Assembly (NCBI RefSeq): GCF_025751575.1
Contig: NZ_JAOWLA010000018.1
Location: 1 to 64,000 of the forward strand
Length of the DNA stretch: 64,000 nt
Direction of reading: 5' to 3'
From: Albidovulum sediminicola
Lineage (GTDB): Bacteria; Pseudomonadota; Alphaproteobacteria; Rhodobacterales; Rhodobacteraceae
The translations under genes were made by a program, and so were the position numbers. This document shows, piece after piece, positions 44,698-53,671 of the stretch. The number at the start of each line of letters is the position of its first letter. Within the stretch, counting starts at the first letter, position 1. The notes beneath the pieces are model-generated. The model had not been told where the DNA came from. It did no database searches and saw only the letters and a list, made by a program, of their open reading frames with translations.

Positions 44698-45528
44698 CTA
44701 TTCCGCGGCCACCATGTCCTTCCAGGCCGACTGGTCCTTGAACCAGTAGTCGTTCGTTTCCTGGAGCCAGCCATTCGAGGTGTTGACCAGAATCCAGTTG
44801 GAGAAGAAGTTCAGCGTATCAACGTCGCCCTTGCGAATTCCGAAGGCTTCGTCGCCGCGGGTCAAGTACTCGCCGTCGTTGGCAACAAACACCTTGTCCG
44901 GGTTTGCATCCGCCCAGAAACGCGGCTTGGGTGCCGATGAAATCATCGCATGGGCATTGCCGTTGACCACCTCCTGAAAGGCCTGCGCGTCATCATCAAA
45001 TTGTCGCAGCGTCGCTTTGGGGAAACGCTTCTGTGCATAGTTGCAGGGTGTGGCGCCGCGACGGCACGCAATCGTCACACTGGCATCGTTATAGTCGTCG
45101 AGCGACGTGAAGCCTCCGGCAAGCTCCTTGTTGCTGGCCATCTGCTGGCCGGAATGCGCATAGGGGATCGTGAAGTTCACCGTCAGGTTCCGCTCCGGCG
45201 TGATCGACATGCCACCGATGATGACATCGAACTTTTTCGCGAGCAGTGCCGGAATGATCCCGCTCCAGGCGGTAGGAACGAATTCCACTTCGACTCCCAT
45301 GTCCGCTGCCACCTTTTTGGCGACATCGATTTCAAAGCCGATCAGATTTCCTTCCTTATCCCGCATTGCCCAGGGCACGAAGGTGGACATGCCGACGCGT
45401 AGTTTGCCGCGCTGCAGGACCTCTTCCAAAGCGCTCTGTCCGGCGACAGGTGTCGCCGAAGTGGCAACCGCAGCGACCGCAAAACTCGCGGCAGAAACTA
45501 ACACTTTCATGAATTGCAGAAATTTCAT
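44698..45528 (-). CDS. Polar amino acid ABC transporter substrate-binding protein
   Basis: A 276-residue SBP_bac_3 protein: Sec signal peptide (LVSAASFAVAAVATSATPVAGQ), mature start LRVGMSTFVPWAMRDKEGNLIGFEIDVAKKVAADMGVEVEFVPTAWSGIIPALLAKKFDVIIGGMSITPER, a textbook opening. Two cysteines flank CRRGATPC. GGAGG precedes the ATG. It presumably binds the amino acid degraded by the nearby aminotransferase/decarboxylase module. Confidence 0.93.
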   Translation of the reverse strand: MKFLQFMKVLVSAASFAVAAVATSATPVAGQSALEEVLQRGKLRVGMSTFVPWAMRDKEGNLIGFEIDVAKKVAADMGVEVEFVPTAWSGIIPALLAKKFDVIIGGMSITPERNLTVNFTIPYAHSGQQMASNKELAGGFTSLDDYNDASVTIACRRGATPCNYAQKRFPKATLRQFDDDAQAFQEVVNGNAHAMISSAPKPRFWADANPDKVFVANDGEYLTRGDEAFGIRKGDVDTLNFFSNWILVNTSNGWLQETNDYWFKDQSAWKDMVAAE

Positions 45529-45570
45529 CGGTTCTCCTCCAGTGTTTTGAACGTGTTCTGGTTATTGGTC

Positions 45571-46422
45571 TCAGCGCTTGGTCTTGTTCAACGAACGTTC
45601 GAACAGGCTCACGCTGATCGACAAGGTGACCGTCACGGCCAGGTAAATTCCTGCCACCAGGAACCAGACCTCGAAGGCCATAAACGTGTCGGAGATCAGA
45701 TTCAGTCCAGCAGTGGTCAATTCGGACACAGCGATCACGCTGACGATCGCTGAATGCTTGATCAGCGAGATGAGCAGCCCGGTGAGTGGCGGCAGGATCA
45801 GCGGCAGTGACTGCGGAATGACCACAAAGCGGTACTTGTCGACGACGTTCAGGCCGATAGCGTCGGCGCCTTCATACTGTCCGTGATCGACGCCAGTGAT
45901 CCCGCCACGAATGATCTCGGCCGCAAATGACCCCTCGAAGAACGCCAGGCACAACACGCCCGCCCAGAAACGGTCGATACCGAAGATCGGGGCCAATACA
46001 AAATAGAACAGGAAGAGCTGCACCAGCAGCGGTGTGTTGCGGATCGCTTCCAGATACCACTTGGCGATGATCCGCCCCGCAATCGAATTCGAAAGACGCG
46101 CGAAGGCGGTCAAGAACCCAATCGAAACGGCGATGAAACCGCTCACCGCAGCCAGTTTCAAAGTCTGGATCAGCCCCTTGACCAGCGGACCCCAGATGAT
46201 CTCTCCGTCAATGACGCGATAGAAGAATGGTTCGACCCGGTACCATTGCCACCTGTACTCCATCGCTTGCGCGCCGCGCCAGATCAGAACGCCGAGCACA
46301 AGAAAAATCAGCACCGCCTGCGCAACCTGCCAGATCGTCCGTGTGAGGGCGCGGACGTCCAGCCCGACCTCCTCTCGCACACGCAGTTCGCGAGGGGTTG
46401 ACGCTGCGGTCCTGCTTTGCAT
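45571..46422 (-). CDS. Polar amino acid ABC transporter permease (first)
   Basis: A 283-residue permease of the HisQ/GltJ class with YLEAIRNTPLLVQLFLFYFVLAP and GGITGVDHGQYEGADAIGLNVVDKYRFVVIPQSLPLILPPLTGLLISLIKHSAIVSVIAV. Start at the ATG (46422) behind GGGAG; a TTG frame begins at 46434. First gene of the importer operon, divergent from LysR. Confidence 0.91.
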   Translation of the reverse strand: MQSRTAASTPRELRVREEVGLDVRALTRTIWQVAQAVLIFLVLGVLIWRGAQAMEYRWQWYRVEPFFYRVIDGEIIWGPLVKGLIQTLKLAAVSGFIAVSIGFLTAFARLSNSIAGRIIAKWYLEAIRNTPLLVQLFLFYFVLAPIFGIDRFWAGVLCLAFFEGSFAAEIIRGGITGVDHGQYEGADAIGLNVVDKYRFVVIPQSLPLILPPLTGLLISLIKHSAIVSVIAVSELTTAGLNLISDTFMAFEVWFLVAGIYLAVTVTLSISVSLFERSLNKTKR

Positions 46423-46481
46423 GAACGCTCCCAAGACTCACGGCCGACACCTTTGAACAAGTATCGGTGCCACATATAGCC

Positions 46482-46554
46482 TAGTCAACTTTTTTTGTAT
46501 GCTCATATCAAATAAGATTATAATGATGACTACTCGCTGGCGTAAGTTTGACTA
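46482..46554. promoter_or_regulatory. Widely spaced inverted repeat in a LysR divergent region
   Basis: TAGTCAACTT (46482-46491) and AAGTTTGACTA (46544-46554) form an imperfect inverted pair (seven exact bases, TAGTCAA/TTGACTA, plus CTT/AAG) across an AT-rich 52-base stretch between the importer operon and the LysR gene. Two LysR contact sites flanking the shared promoters would look like this. Confidence 0.45.
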
Positions 46555-46594
46555 ATCACTATGCGTCGTCGCGGCACCAAGGGGATAAAGCGCC

Positions 46595-47485
46595 ATGAAG
46601 ATTACGTTTCGGCAGGTCGACGCGTTCCGCACCGTCGTTTCAACCGGCACCGTGACGGAGGCGGCGGCGATGCTGGGCGTCTCGCAACCCGCTGTCAGCC
46701 GGCTAATTTCGGATCTGGAATCCGAAGTCGGGTTTCAGCTCTTCCAGCGATCGGGCCGGGTTCTGGTCCCTACCGAGGAAGCGAGGCTGCTGGTCTGTGA
46801 AGTCCGGCAGGCGATCAGCGGGATGGAGCATATCAAGCAGGCGGCCATCGCGATAGGCAAGTTCGGCCACGCCCGGCTCACGCTTGTCACCACACCGACA
46901 TTTTCTACGCAACTCGCCCCCGACCTGATCAGCAGCTTTGCCAAGGTGCGCCCCGAGGCTATGGCGCGCATGGAGATCGAGGCCAACGACGACACGGTCG
47001 AATGGATGGTGTCGCAGAACCACGATTTCGGGATCACTGCCAACGAACCTGTGAATCCCTCGTTCGAAAGCCTGATGATCAAGAACGACGATGTCTATTG
47101 CGTCCTTCCGAGCCATCACGAACTGGCGGGAAAAAACCTGATACACGCCCATGACCTTTCCGGCGAGGTCTTCATCTCATACATTGCCACATCCCGATTC
47201 AGGTTTGAAATCGACCGCTTCTTCGAGGCGAAGAAGATCGAACGCCGGATGCTGTATGAGACACGCACCACCGATGCGATTTGCCGTCTGGTTGCGCGCG
47301 GCCTCGGGGTCGCGGTGGTCGGCTCCAGCGAGAGCTATCTCAGCACAATGCCCGATTGCGTCGCGCTGCCCTTCGCGGCACCTCTGAGCTTTCGCGCGGT
47401 ACTGTTCTGGTCGAAGAACCGGCCGCTCTCTGCGGTTGCAAACACGTTCCTAGAGATCGCGCAAAGATCCGTCAGCGCCGGTTGA
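46595..47485 (+). CDS. LysR-family transcriptional regulator
   Basis: A 296-residue regulator: winged helix at about 1-60 (ITFRQVDAFRTVVSTGTVTEAAAMLGVSQPAVSRLISDLESEVGFQLFQRSGRVLVPTEEA), sensor domain from about 90. The style is that of amino-acid-linked LysR proteins such as NocR/OccR. Divergent from the polar amino acid importer, and convergent with the decarboxylase gene, whose 3' end it overlaps by 14 bases. Confidence 0.9.
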   Translation: MKITFRQVDAFRTVVSTGTVTEAAAMLGVSQPAVSRLISDLESEVGFQLFQRSGRVLVPTEEARLLVCEVRQAISGMEHIKQAAIAIGKFGHARLTLVTTPTFSTQLAPDLISSFAKVRPEAMARMEIEANDDTVEWMVSQNHDFGITANEPVNPSFESLMIKNDDVYCVLPSHHELAGKNLIHAHDLSGEVFISYIATSRFRFEIDRFFEAKKIERRMLYETRTTDAICRLVARGLGVAVVGSSESYLSTMPDCVALPFAAPLSFRAVLFWSKNRPLSAVANTFLEIAQRSVSAG

Positions 47486-48044
47486 GCGCCGCGCGGAAGC
47501 GTTGTCGCGCGGCGGCACTGTGGACATGGGCATAGTCGCGCGGATAGGCTTCGCCCGGAACTATCTCCAGGACCGCCATCTGCGGTCCCGGCGCCTTGAG
47601 CAGCTCGGGTAGCCCCTCGCGAAGCGCATCGGGATCGTCAAAGCTGCGGGCACCGACATATCCCGCGGCGCGGGCCATAGCCGCGAAATCGACCCTATCG
47701 GCTCCCGGGATTGGATGCGCGCCATTGACCTCGTAAACCCGGTTCGCGAACAGGAAGTGGTAAAGATTGGTGACGCCTGCATTGGCAATGGTCACAAGTG
47801 AGCCGAGGTTCATCAGCAGACTGCCATCGCCATCGAAGACGAATACTCTTCGTTCAGGATTTGCCAGCGCTAGTCCGAGCGCGTGGGACGACGCTTGGCC
47901 CATCGCGCCGACCCCGACATAGTTAAGATCTCGGGGATTCAGGACCAGCCAGTCAAAGCAACTCTGGTAGACTGCGACGACAATATCTTCGTCGGCCACA
48001 TGCGGGATCGCGGCTTTCAATGCATCGTCACGTCGCAATGTCAT
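47472..48044 (-). CDS. TPP-dependent 2-oxoacid decarboxylase beta subunit (ComE-like)
   Basis: A 190-residue thiamine pyrophosphate-binding subunit: GVGAMGQASSHALGLALA and the TPP/Mg motif VFDGDGSLLMNLGSLVTIANAGVTNLYHFLFAN (GDGS ... N). Two-subunit enzymes of this build decarboxylate sulfopyruvate (ComDE) or phosphonopyruvate. The gene overlaps the alpha-subunit gene in ATGA fashion, so a complex is expected. The substrate is presumably the 2-oxoacid made by the adjacent aminotransferase. Confidence 0.85.
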   Translation of the reverse strand: MTLRRDDALKAAIPHVADEDIVVAVYQSCFDWLVLNPRDLNYVGVGAMGQASSHALGLALANPERRVFVFDGDGSLLMNLGSLVTIANAGVTNLYHFLFANRVYEVNGAHPIPGADRVDFAAMARAAGYVGARSFDDPDALREGLPELLKAPGPQMAVLEIVPGEAYPRDYAHVHSAAARQRFRAALNRR

Positions 48045-48589
48045 GGTGCCTCCGGCGCACGGCCAATCAGGAATACATGGGGGCGAGACGTGGCATATGC
48101 TGCGACGATTGCCTCCTGAATGTGGTCGACATCTTCGGGATCTTCGATCAGCGAATGCGATAACTGCATCGCATCGAGTACGGGGCGGATGATACGCACG
48201 CCATAAACAGCCGATTGTTCCGGTCCGAGATGAGGTTCTTTGCCCTGGAGCCCCACCATCATCACCACGGGCAGCTTGTAATCCATGCCGATCGCGCGGA
48301 TTGCGTTCAGGGAGTCCATCAACCCGGTCTGCTGCATGATCAAAACCGCACGGGTGCCATTATAAGACATCGCCGCACAGATCGACACGCCTTCATCCTC
48401 CTTACAGATCCGGGTCAGGCGGAAGTCAGGGTCACGCGAGATGGGCCAGAGCAGCCCGTCACTGGTCACGATATCGGGCAGGGCAATGATTTCGCGCACA
48501 CCAGCGGATTTGATACCAGCGATAATCTTGGCACCGGCAGGATGGGCGACGGTCGACGCCAGAGGGGCGATGGATGGAGAGGCAACCAT
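48041..48589 (-). CDS. TPP-dependent 2-oxoacid decarboxylase alpha subunit (ComD-like)
   Basis: A 182-residue pyrimidine-binding subunit: AGVREIIALPDIVTSDGLLWPI, the cofactor-activating glutamate in RICKEDEGVSICAAMSYNG and LIMQQTGLMDSLNAIRAIGMDYKLPVVMMVG. It matches the N-terminal domain of sulfopyruvate/phosphonopyruvate decarboxylases. The ATG shares one base with the aminotransferase stop (TAATG). Confidence 0.85.
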   Translation of the reverse strand: MVASPSIAPLASTVAHPAGAKIIAGIKSAGVREIIALPDIVTSDGLLWPISRDPDFRLTRICKEDEGVSICAAMSYNGTRAVLIMQQTGLMDSLNAIRAIGMDYKLPVVMMVGLQGKEPHLGPEQSAVYGVRIIRPVLDAMQLSHSLIEDPEDVDHIQEAIVAAYATSRPHVFLIGRAPEAP

Positions 48590-49683
48590 TATCCATCTCC
48601 GATCAGAAAGGATGAAATCACGGCAACGCAGGCGCGCAGTTCCTCCGGCCGGCCGATCGTGATCCGGATAAAGTCGTGGAATGCGGGCGAAGCGAACCTG
48701 CGCACCGAAATACCACGCGCCCGCAACGCGGCGTCGGCAGCCTCTGCCGTCTTTTCAGGATTAGGAAATTTCACCAGAACGAAGTTCGCTTGGCTTGGGA
48801 CCACCTGAAGCCCCAAACCCTCAAGTTCAGAAGTCAGCCAGGTGCGACTGCCAAGATTGGCGCTTCGGACGAATGAGGTATGGGCATGATCTTCCAGCGC
48901 GGCGATCGCCGCCGCAGCCGACGGCGAAGCAACCGGGAAGGTCAGCGCGATGCGGCGCAGCGTGTCAATCACATCGTCGGGGCCATAGGCCCAGCCCACT
49001 CGCGCACCTGCCAGTCCAAATATCTTGGAGAAGGTGCGACACATCACGACGTTGCCGGACTCTTCTACCAACTTGTGTGCAGGCTCATAGTCGGGGGCGT
49101 CCACATATTCCTCGTAAGCGCTGTCAATGACCAGCAGTGCGTCATTGGGCATGGCGGCATGCAATCGACGCAGCTCAACCCCAGACAGGTAGGTGCCGGC
49201 GGGGTTTTCAGGACTGGCAATATAGATGATGCGCGTTCGCTCGCTGATGGCGGCAATCATTCGGTCGACTGACGGTTTGAAATTGTCATCAGGCACCGAG
49301 ATCAATGCAGCATCATTGGCGTAGGCATAGTTCGGCACCTTGAGATAGCCGTTGACGCTGCGCATCAGTTCGGTGCCGGGTCCGAGATAGGCGCGCGCCA
49401 GACGCGCAAGCAGGTCATCTGATCCCTGACCGATGGTGATTAGGTCGGCCTGCAGGCCAAAACGGCGAGCTATCGCGGGCGCAAGGGCCGCATCTGGATC
49501 TTCAAGGTAGCGCTCGATCCCGGCAACCGCTGCGCGCGCCGCAGCGGCCGCATGGGGGCTCGGCCCATAAACGCTTTCGTTTGAATTCAGATGGATCGCA
49601 GCAGGCGAGATCGTCGTGTCAGCCGCGCCGATCATGTGAGGCCGAATCTTGTCAATTGCCGATTTCGCGCGCGGGACGGCCAT
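48589..49683 (-). CDS. Histidinol-phosphate aminotransferase-like class I/II aminotransferase
   Basis: A 364-residue fold-type I PLP enzyme: HLNSNESVYGPSP near the start, ITIGQGSDDLLARLARAYLGPG, NPAGTYLSG, IDSAYEEYV and the Schiff-base lysine in CRTFSKIFGLAGARVGWAYG. This is the HisC-like group, which also includes aromatic, phosphono and sulfonato amino acid transaminases. Coupling to a two-subunit 2-oxoacid decarboxylase and an amino acid importer indicates catabolism by transamination then decarboxylation, not histidine synthesis. ATG at 49683 behind GGAGG. Confidence 0.87.
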   Translation of the reverse strand: MAVPRAKSAIDKIRPHMIGAADTTISPAAIHLNSNESVYGPSPHAAAAARAAVAGIERYLEDPDAALAPAIARRFGLQADLITIGQGSDDLLARLARAYLGPGTELMRSVNGYLKVPNYAYANDAALISVPDDNFKPSVDRMIAAISERTRIIYIASPENPAGTYLSGVELRRLHAAMPNDALLVIDSAYEEYVDAPDYEPAHKLVEESGNVVMCRTFSKIFGLAGARVGWAYGPDDVIDTLRRIALTFPVASPSAAAAIAALEDHAHTSFVRSANLGSRTWLTSELEGLGLQVVPSQANFVLVKFPNPEKTAEAADAALRARGISVRRFASPAFHDFIRITIGRPEELRACVAVISSFLIGDG

Positions 49684-49810
49684 CTCTACCTCCGAGTACA
49701 CAAAAATTATCGTATCACACATAGCACTTATTTTTTCAATTCACTTTCTATTTTATTATGTTAGAAAACTGGTCGGCAGGCGCGAAATTCCTCACACCGA
49801 AGGACTGCAG
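49684..49810. promoter_or_regulatory. AT-rich divergent promoter region
   Basis: This 127-base gap separates the aminotransferase operon (minus) from the deacylase operon (plus). It is far richer in A and T than its surroundings, for example between 49727 and 49772, and must carry both promoters. I could not define an operator by eye. Confidence 0.5.
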
Positions 49811-50827
49811 ATGCCTAACCATGCTTCCGATAGCCGCCTTCGGCTAACCATCGACCTCGACAGGCCCGGCCGCAGCGTCGGCGATCTGATGCTGCGCTGG
49901 TCAGACAACACCAATCCATTGGGCTATCACCCGATCCCGGTGATTAGCATCAAAGGCCGTGACGGGCCGGTTGTGTTGATTCTCGGCGGCACTCACGGTG
50001 ACGAGTTCGAGGGCCCTGCCGCGATCATGCGGCTGGCTCGCCGCCTTTCGCCCGATACGCTCGCGGGCCAGGTTATCCTAATACCGGCATTGAATGCCCC
50101 AGCGCTCGCGGCCTCTTCCCGAGTGAACCCTCTGGACGGGGCCAACCTGAACCGCGCCTTTCCTGGCGATGCCGACGGCGGTCCCAGCGCGATGCTGGCA
50201 CATTTCGTCGAAACGGTGCTGATGCCGCGCGTTGACGCAGTTATCGATCTGCACTCCGGTGGCAAGGCCGCGTTCTTCCAGCCCTGCGCTCTGGCGACCC
50301 GCACTGCAGACTCTGGCCTCTATGCGCGCAACCTGGCTCTTGCAAAGGCTTTTGGCCTGCCGTTGATCTGGGTTCTGGGCGAAAACAATGACAACAGGTC
50401 AGTCAATGCCGCCGCCGAACGTGCAGGCGTGCCGATGATCGCGGCCGAACTGGGAGGCGGAGGCGGGTCGGACCCCGCCATCACCGGGCTGGCGGAATTC
50501 GGGCTGTTGCAATGTCTGGGATACCTTGGCCTGGTTGACAGCCCGCCTGTTTCAAACACACCGCCCCGACGCGTGCAGATCGCTTCGCCACTGGATTCGG
50601 TCTATGCGCCGGCCGACTGCCTGTTTGATCGCGCCGTTAGCGCCGGACAGGACGTCAGCGCCGGCCAGACCGTCGGTTGGGTCCATCATCCGGCCGAGCC
50701 CGAGCGAGCGTCGCGATTGCTGTCCTTTCCCACCGACGGGCTTGTGCTTGCTCACATCTGCCGTGGCATGGTGCGCCGCGGCGAGTTGCTGGCCCTGGTT
50801 GCCCGCGATGTCCCCGAAGGTCATTGA
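49811..50827 (+). CDS. M14-family deacylase (succinylglutamate desuccinylase/aspartoacylase, DoeB-like)
   Basis: A 338-residue zinc hydrolase with GGTHGDEFEGPAAIMRLARRL (zinc H and E), VNPLDGANLNRAFPG and VIDLHSGGKAAFF (third zinc ligand H). The arrangement is closest to DoeB-type N-acetyl-diaminobutyrate deacetylases. It would remove an N-acyl group from an amino acid-like substrate. Start at MPNHASDSRL (49811) behind AAGGA. First gene of an eight-gene plus-strand operon, adjoining the next ATG without a gap. Confidence 0.85.
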   Translation: MPNHASDSRLRLTIDLDRPGRSVGDLMLRWSDNTNPLGYHPIPVISIKGRDGPVVLILGGTHGDEFEGPAAIMRLARRLSPDTLAGQVILIPALNAPALAASSRVNPLDGANLNRAFPGDADGGPSAMLAHFVETVLMPRVDAVIDLHSGGKAAFFQPCALATRTADSGLYARNLALAKAFGLPLIWVLGENNDNRSVNAAAERAGVPMIAAELGGGGGSDPAITGLAEFGLLQCLGYLGLVDSPPVSNTPPRRVQIASPLDSVYAPADCLFDRAVSAGQDVSAGQTVGWVHHPAEPERASRLLSFPTDGLVLAHICRGMVRRGELLALVARDVPEGH

Positions 50828-52294
50828 ATGAAGGAATACACGCATTTTATCCGCGGCGCCTTCACGGGCGAAACCGGCGAGAAGATCCACAGCGTGGATC
50901 CTGCCACCGGTCGCGCGTGGTCACGGATCTCACGCGGGAGCGTCGCAGATGCAGATCGGGCGATGCGCGCCGCCGACCATGCCTTCCGCGAAGGGCCCTG
51001 GGCGGAGGCCGACGGCATCGCAAGGGCAGATTTTCTGGAGCGGCTTGCTGACCACCTGGAACTCCATTGGCAAGAGCTTGTTGAAGCCGAAGTGCGCGAC
51101 AACGGCAAGCGCATCAGCGAGGTGCGCGGACAGTTTTCCAACCTCCACATGTGGTACAGGCATTTTGCGGCCCAGGCGCGCAAGATCGGGCCTGAGCCAC
51201 AAGCAAATCGCGTCCTAGGCGTGGAAAGCGAGACGCAGTTCCTGCCTTATGGCGTGGTCGTGGCGATCACGCCGTGGAACTCCCCGCTGATGATCCTGGC
51301 GTGGAAGTTGGGCCCGGCCTTGGCAGCCGGCAACACGGTGGTGGTGAAGCCGTCGGAGTTGGCCTCGGCTTCGACCCTCGAATTTGCCCGCTTGGCACAT
51401 GAAGCGGGTCTGCCGGCAGGCGTATTGAACGTGGTCACCGGATATGGCCATGAAGCCGGCGAAGCGCTGGTGCGTCATCCACTGACCCGCAAGGTGACCT
51501 TTACTGGCTCGGATACTGGTGGCCGCAAGGTGGCCGCCGCAGCGGCGGAAGGCGTCGTGCCAACCACTCTCGAACTGGGCGGGAAGTCGCCGCAGATCGT
51601 ATTTGCCGATGCCGATCTCAGCAACGCGATGAACGGGATCCTATCCGGCATCTTCTTGTCCAATGGGCAGAGCTGCGTTGCCGGTTCGCGACTTATTGTC
51701 GAGGCTTCGATTGCCGAAATTTTCGTGGAGCGTCTGCTCGAGAGAGCCCGGATCCTGCGGCTCGGTGACCCGATGGATCCAACCACCCAGGTGGGTCCGC
51801 TGGCCAACGAGCCGCATTGGCGAAAGGTGACGGACATGATCGAACAGGCGAAGGCAGATGGCGCCACTTGTCTGCTGGATGGGACCAAAGCGGCGGCCGG
51901 TCATAGTGGCTTTTATGTAGGGCCCACGATCTTCACCGATGTCGCCCCGAAGACCCGGCTGTGGCAAGAGGAAGTTTTTGGCCCGGTACTTGCCGTAACA
52001 AGCTTCACCGAAGAGTGTCAGGCGGTCGCGCTGGCCAATGACAGCGACTACGGGCTGGCTGGCGGCGTCTGGACAGCAGATCCGGGCAAAGGCAAGCGCG
52101 TTGCAAGTGCAATCAACGCTGGCACCGTTTACATCAATCATTACCGCAGTACCGATCCGGGCAGCCCCATCGGCGGGGTCAAACTTTCGGGCTATGGCCG
52201 CGAACTCGGGCCCGACGCGGTGAAGGACTACCTGCAAGTCAAGTCGGTTTGGACCGGTCATCAGCCGATGCCGGACCCGTTCCCGTCGCCCTGA
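50828..52294 (+). CDS. NAD-dependent aldehyde dehydrogenase
   Basis: A 488-residue ALDH with AITPWNSPLMILAWKLGPALAAGNTVVVKPSELAS, FTGSDTGG, the glutamate in LELGGKSPQIVFADAD and the catalytic cysteine in SNGQSCVAGSRL, then EEVFGPVLAV. It resembles betaine/hydroxymuconic semialdehyde-type ALDHs. A natural substrate would be the aldehyde produced by the divergent aminotransferase/decarboxylase pair. ATG directly after the deacylase stop. Confidence 0.9.
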   Translation: MKEYTHFIRGAFTGETGEKIHSVDPATGRAWSRISRGSVADADRAMRAADHAFREGPWAEADGIARADFLERLADHLELHWQELVEAEVRDNGKRISEVRGQFSNLHMWYRHFAAQARKIGPEPQANRVLGVESETQFLPYGVVVAITPWNSPLMILAWKLGPALAAGNTVVVKPSELASASTLEFARLAHEAGLPAGVLNVVTGYGHEAGEALVRHPLTRKVTFTGSDTGGRKVAAAAAEGVVPTTLELGGKSPQIVFADADLSNAMNGILSGIFLSNGQSCVAGSRLIVEASIAEIFVERLLERARILRLGDPMDPTTQVGPLANEPHWRKVTDMIEQAKADGATCLLDGTKAAAGHSGFYVGPTIFTDVAPKTRLWQEEVFGPVLAVTSFTEECQAVALANDSDYGLAGGVWTADPGKGKRVASAINAGTVYINHYRSTDPGSPIGGVKLSGYGRELGPDAVKDYLQVKSVWTGHQPMPDPFPSP

Positions 52295-52303
52295 GGAGGA
52301 AGT

Positions 52304-53671
52304 ATGACCAGCCCTTTCGATATCCCTGTCGGCAATTTCTCCGGCCATGAGAGGCAGGAAGTCTGGAAGCTGAAGCACGACCCGGAACTGACCGAGGTTG
52401 GTCCCGGCACTCCCTGCGGCGAATATCTTCGCCGCTTCTGGATGCCGGTCGCGATGACAGACCAGGTGGGCGACCTGCCCTACCGAATTCGCATCCTCGG
52501 CGAGGACCTGGTGCTGTTCCGCGAGAAAAAGGAGGGCAAGTTGGGGCTGACGCATCTGCACTGCTGCCATCGCAACATGAGCCTGGAGTTTGGCATCGTC
52601 GAGGACGGCGGCATCCGCTGCTCCTATCATGGCTGGAAGTATGGTCTTGACGGGACGATTTTGGAAACGCCCTGCGAACCGCCGGCGAGCCAGGTGAAGA
52701 AGAAGGCCTGCCTCGGGGCCTATCCAGTGATCGAATACAAAGGGCTCGCCTTCACCTATATGGGTCCGGCTGCGCAGAGACCGCCCTTTCCGGTGATGGA
52801 TACTTTCGATGAAGAGGGCGACGAACTGGTGCCCTATCTCATCACCTCGCCCTGCAATTGGCTTCAGGTCATGGAGAATGCCTGGGACCCGTTTCACGTC
52901 GTCTATCTGCACACACTCGCGGTGCGCTCGCAGTTTATCGACGCTTTCGCCGAGATGCCGATGATCGAGTTCCACGAAAGCGCGGCGGGGGACTTCTATA
53001 CCAACGTGCGGCGCGTCGGCGACTTCGTCTGGATCCGGGTGCATGATCACATGCTGCCTTCCTTCACTCAGAACGGCGGGCACTTCCCGGTTCCGGACCG
53101 ATCGCGCTACTTTGGCCGCGGTGGGTTGACGCGTTGGATCACGCCCGTCGACGACACACACACGATGGTCATCGCGTGGCGACATTTCCGCGATCCCGAA
53201 TTCAACGACGACCCGCGCGGGCTGACCGACAAAAGTCAGGTGGGTTTCGGCAAGACCGATTTTTACGGGCAGGGCCCGGATCGGACATACGAGCAGCGAC
53301 AACGTGATCCGGGAGACTACGACGCCTGGGTCAGCCAGGGTCCCATCAACGTCCACGCACGCGAGAATCTCTCGTTCACCGACCGTGGCGTGGCCAAGGT
53401 GCGGCGCATGCTCAGGAACGCCATCCGCGCACTCCAGAACGGCGTAGCTCCGGCTCAGCCCAGTGACCACTACACGGGCGTAATCCCCACCTATGCCGGC
53501 GACACGGTGCTGCGGATCGGACCGCAAGAGGGCCGCGACGACGGCGCACTTCTAAAGGAAATCTCGCACGATGTGGCACGAATCTACCGCAGCGGCGACC
53601 ACTTGGCAGGGGCTGAGCGCCGGGCCTTCATCGTCAAGGCGCTTCAGGACTACGAGGCGGGCTGGGCATGA
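52304..53671 (+). CDS. Rieske non-heme iron oxygenase, phthalate dioxygenase-like
   Basis: A 455-residue oxygenase of the phthalate 4,5-dioxygenase type. Rieske ligands in HLHCCHRNMSLEFG and CSYHGWKYGLDG; mononuclear iron site in NWLQVMENAWDPFHVVYLH. Longer than the VanA-like enzyme at 41091. GAGGAGG precedes the ATG. The ferredoxin at 57452, in the same operon, is the probable electron donor; no reductase gene is seen. The substrate is unknown. Confidence 0.9.
   Translation: MTSPFDIPVGNFSGHERQEVWKLKHDPELTEVGPGTPCGEYLRRFWMPVAMTDQVGDLPYRIRILGEDLVLFREKKEGKLGLTHLHCCHRNMSLEFGIVEDGGIRCSYHGWKYGLDGTILETPCEPPASQVKKKACLGAYPVIEYKGLAFTYMGPAAQRPPFPVMDTFDEEGDELVPYLITSPCNWLQVMENAWDPFHVVYLHTLAVRSQFIDAFAEMPMIEFHESAAGDFYTNVRRVGDFVWIRVHDHMLPSFTQNGGHFPVPDRSRYFGRGGLTRWITPVDDTHTMVIAWRHFRDPEFNDDPRGLTDKSQVGFGKTDFYGQGPDRTYEQRQRDPGDYDAWVSQGPINVHARENLSFTDRGVAKVRRMLRNAIRALQNGVAPAQPSDHYTGVIPTYAGDTVLRIGPQEGRDDGALLKEISHDVARIYRSGDHLAGAERRAFIVKALQDYEAGWA

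Noticed and set aside
48589-49683. Histidine biosynthesis gene hisC
   Set aside because: No other his genes; it is coupled to a 2-oxoacid decarboxylase and a catabolic operon.
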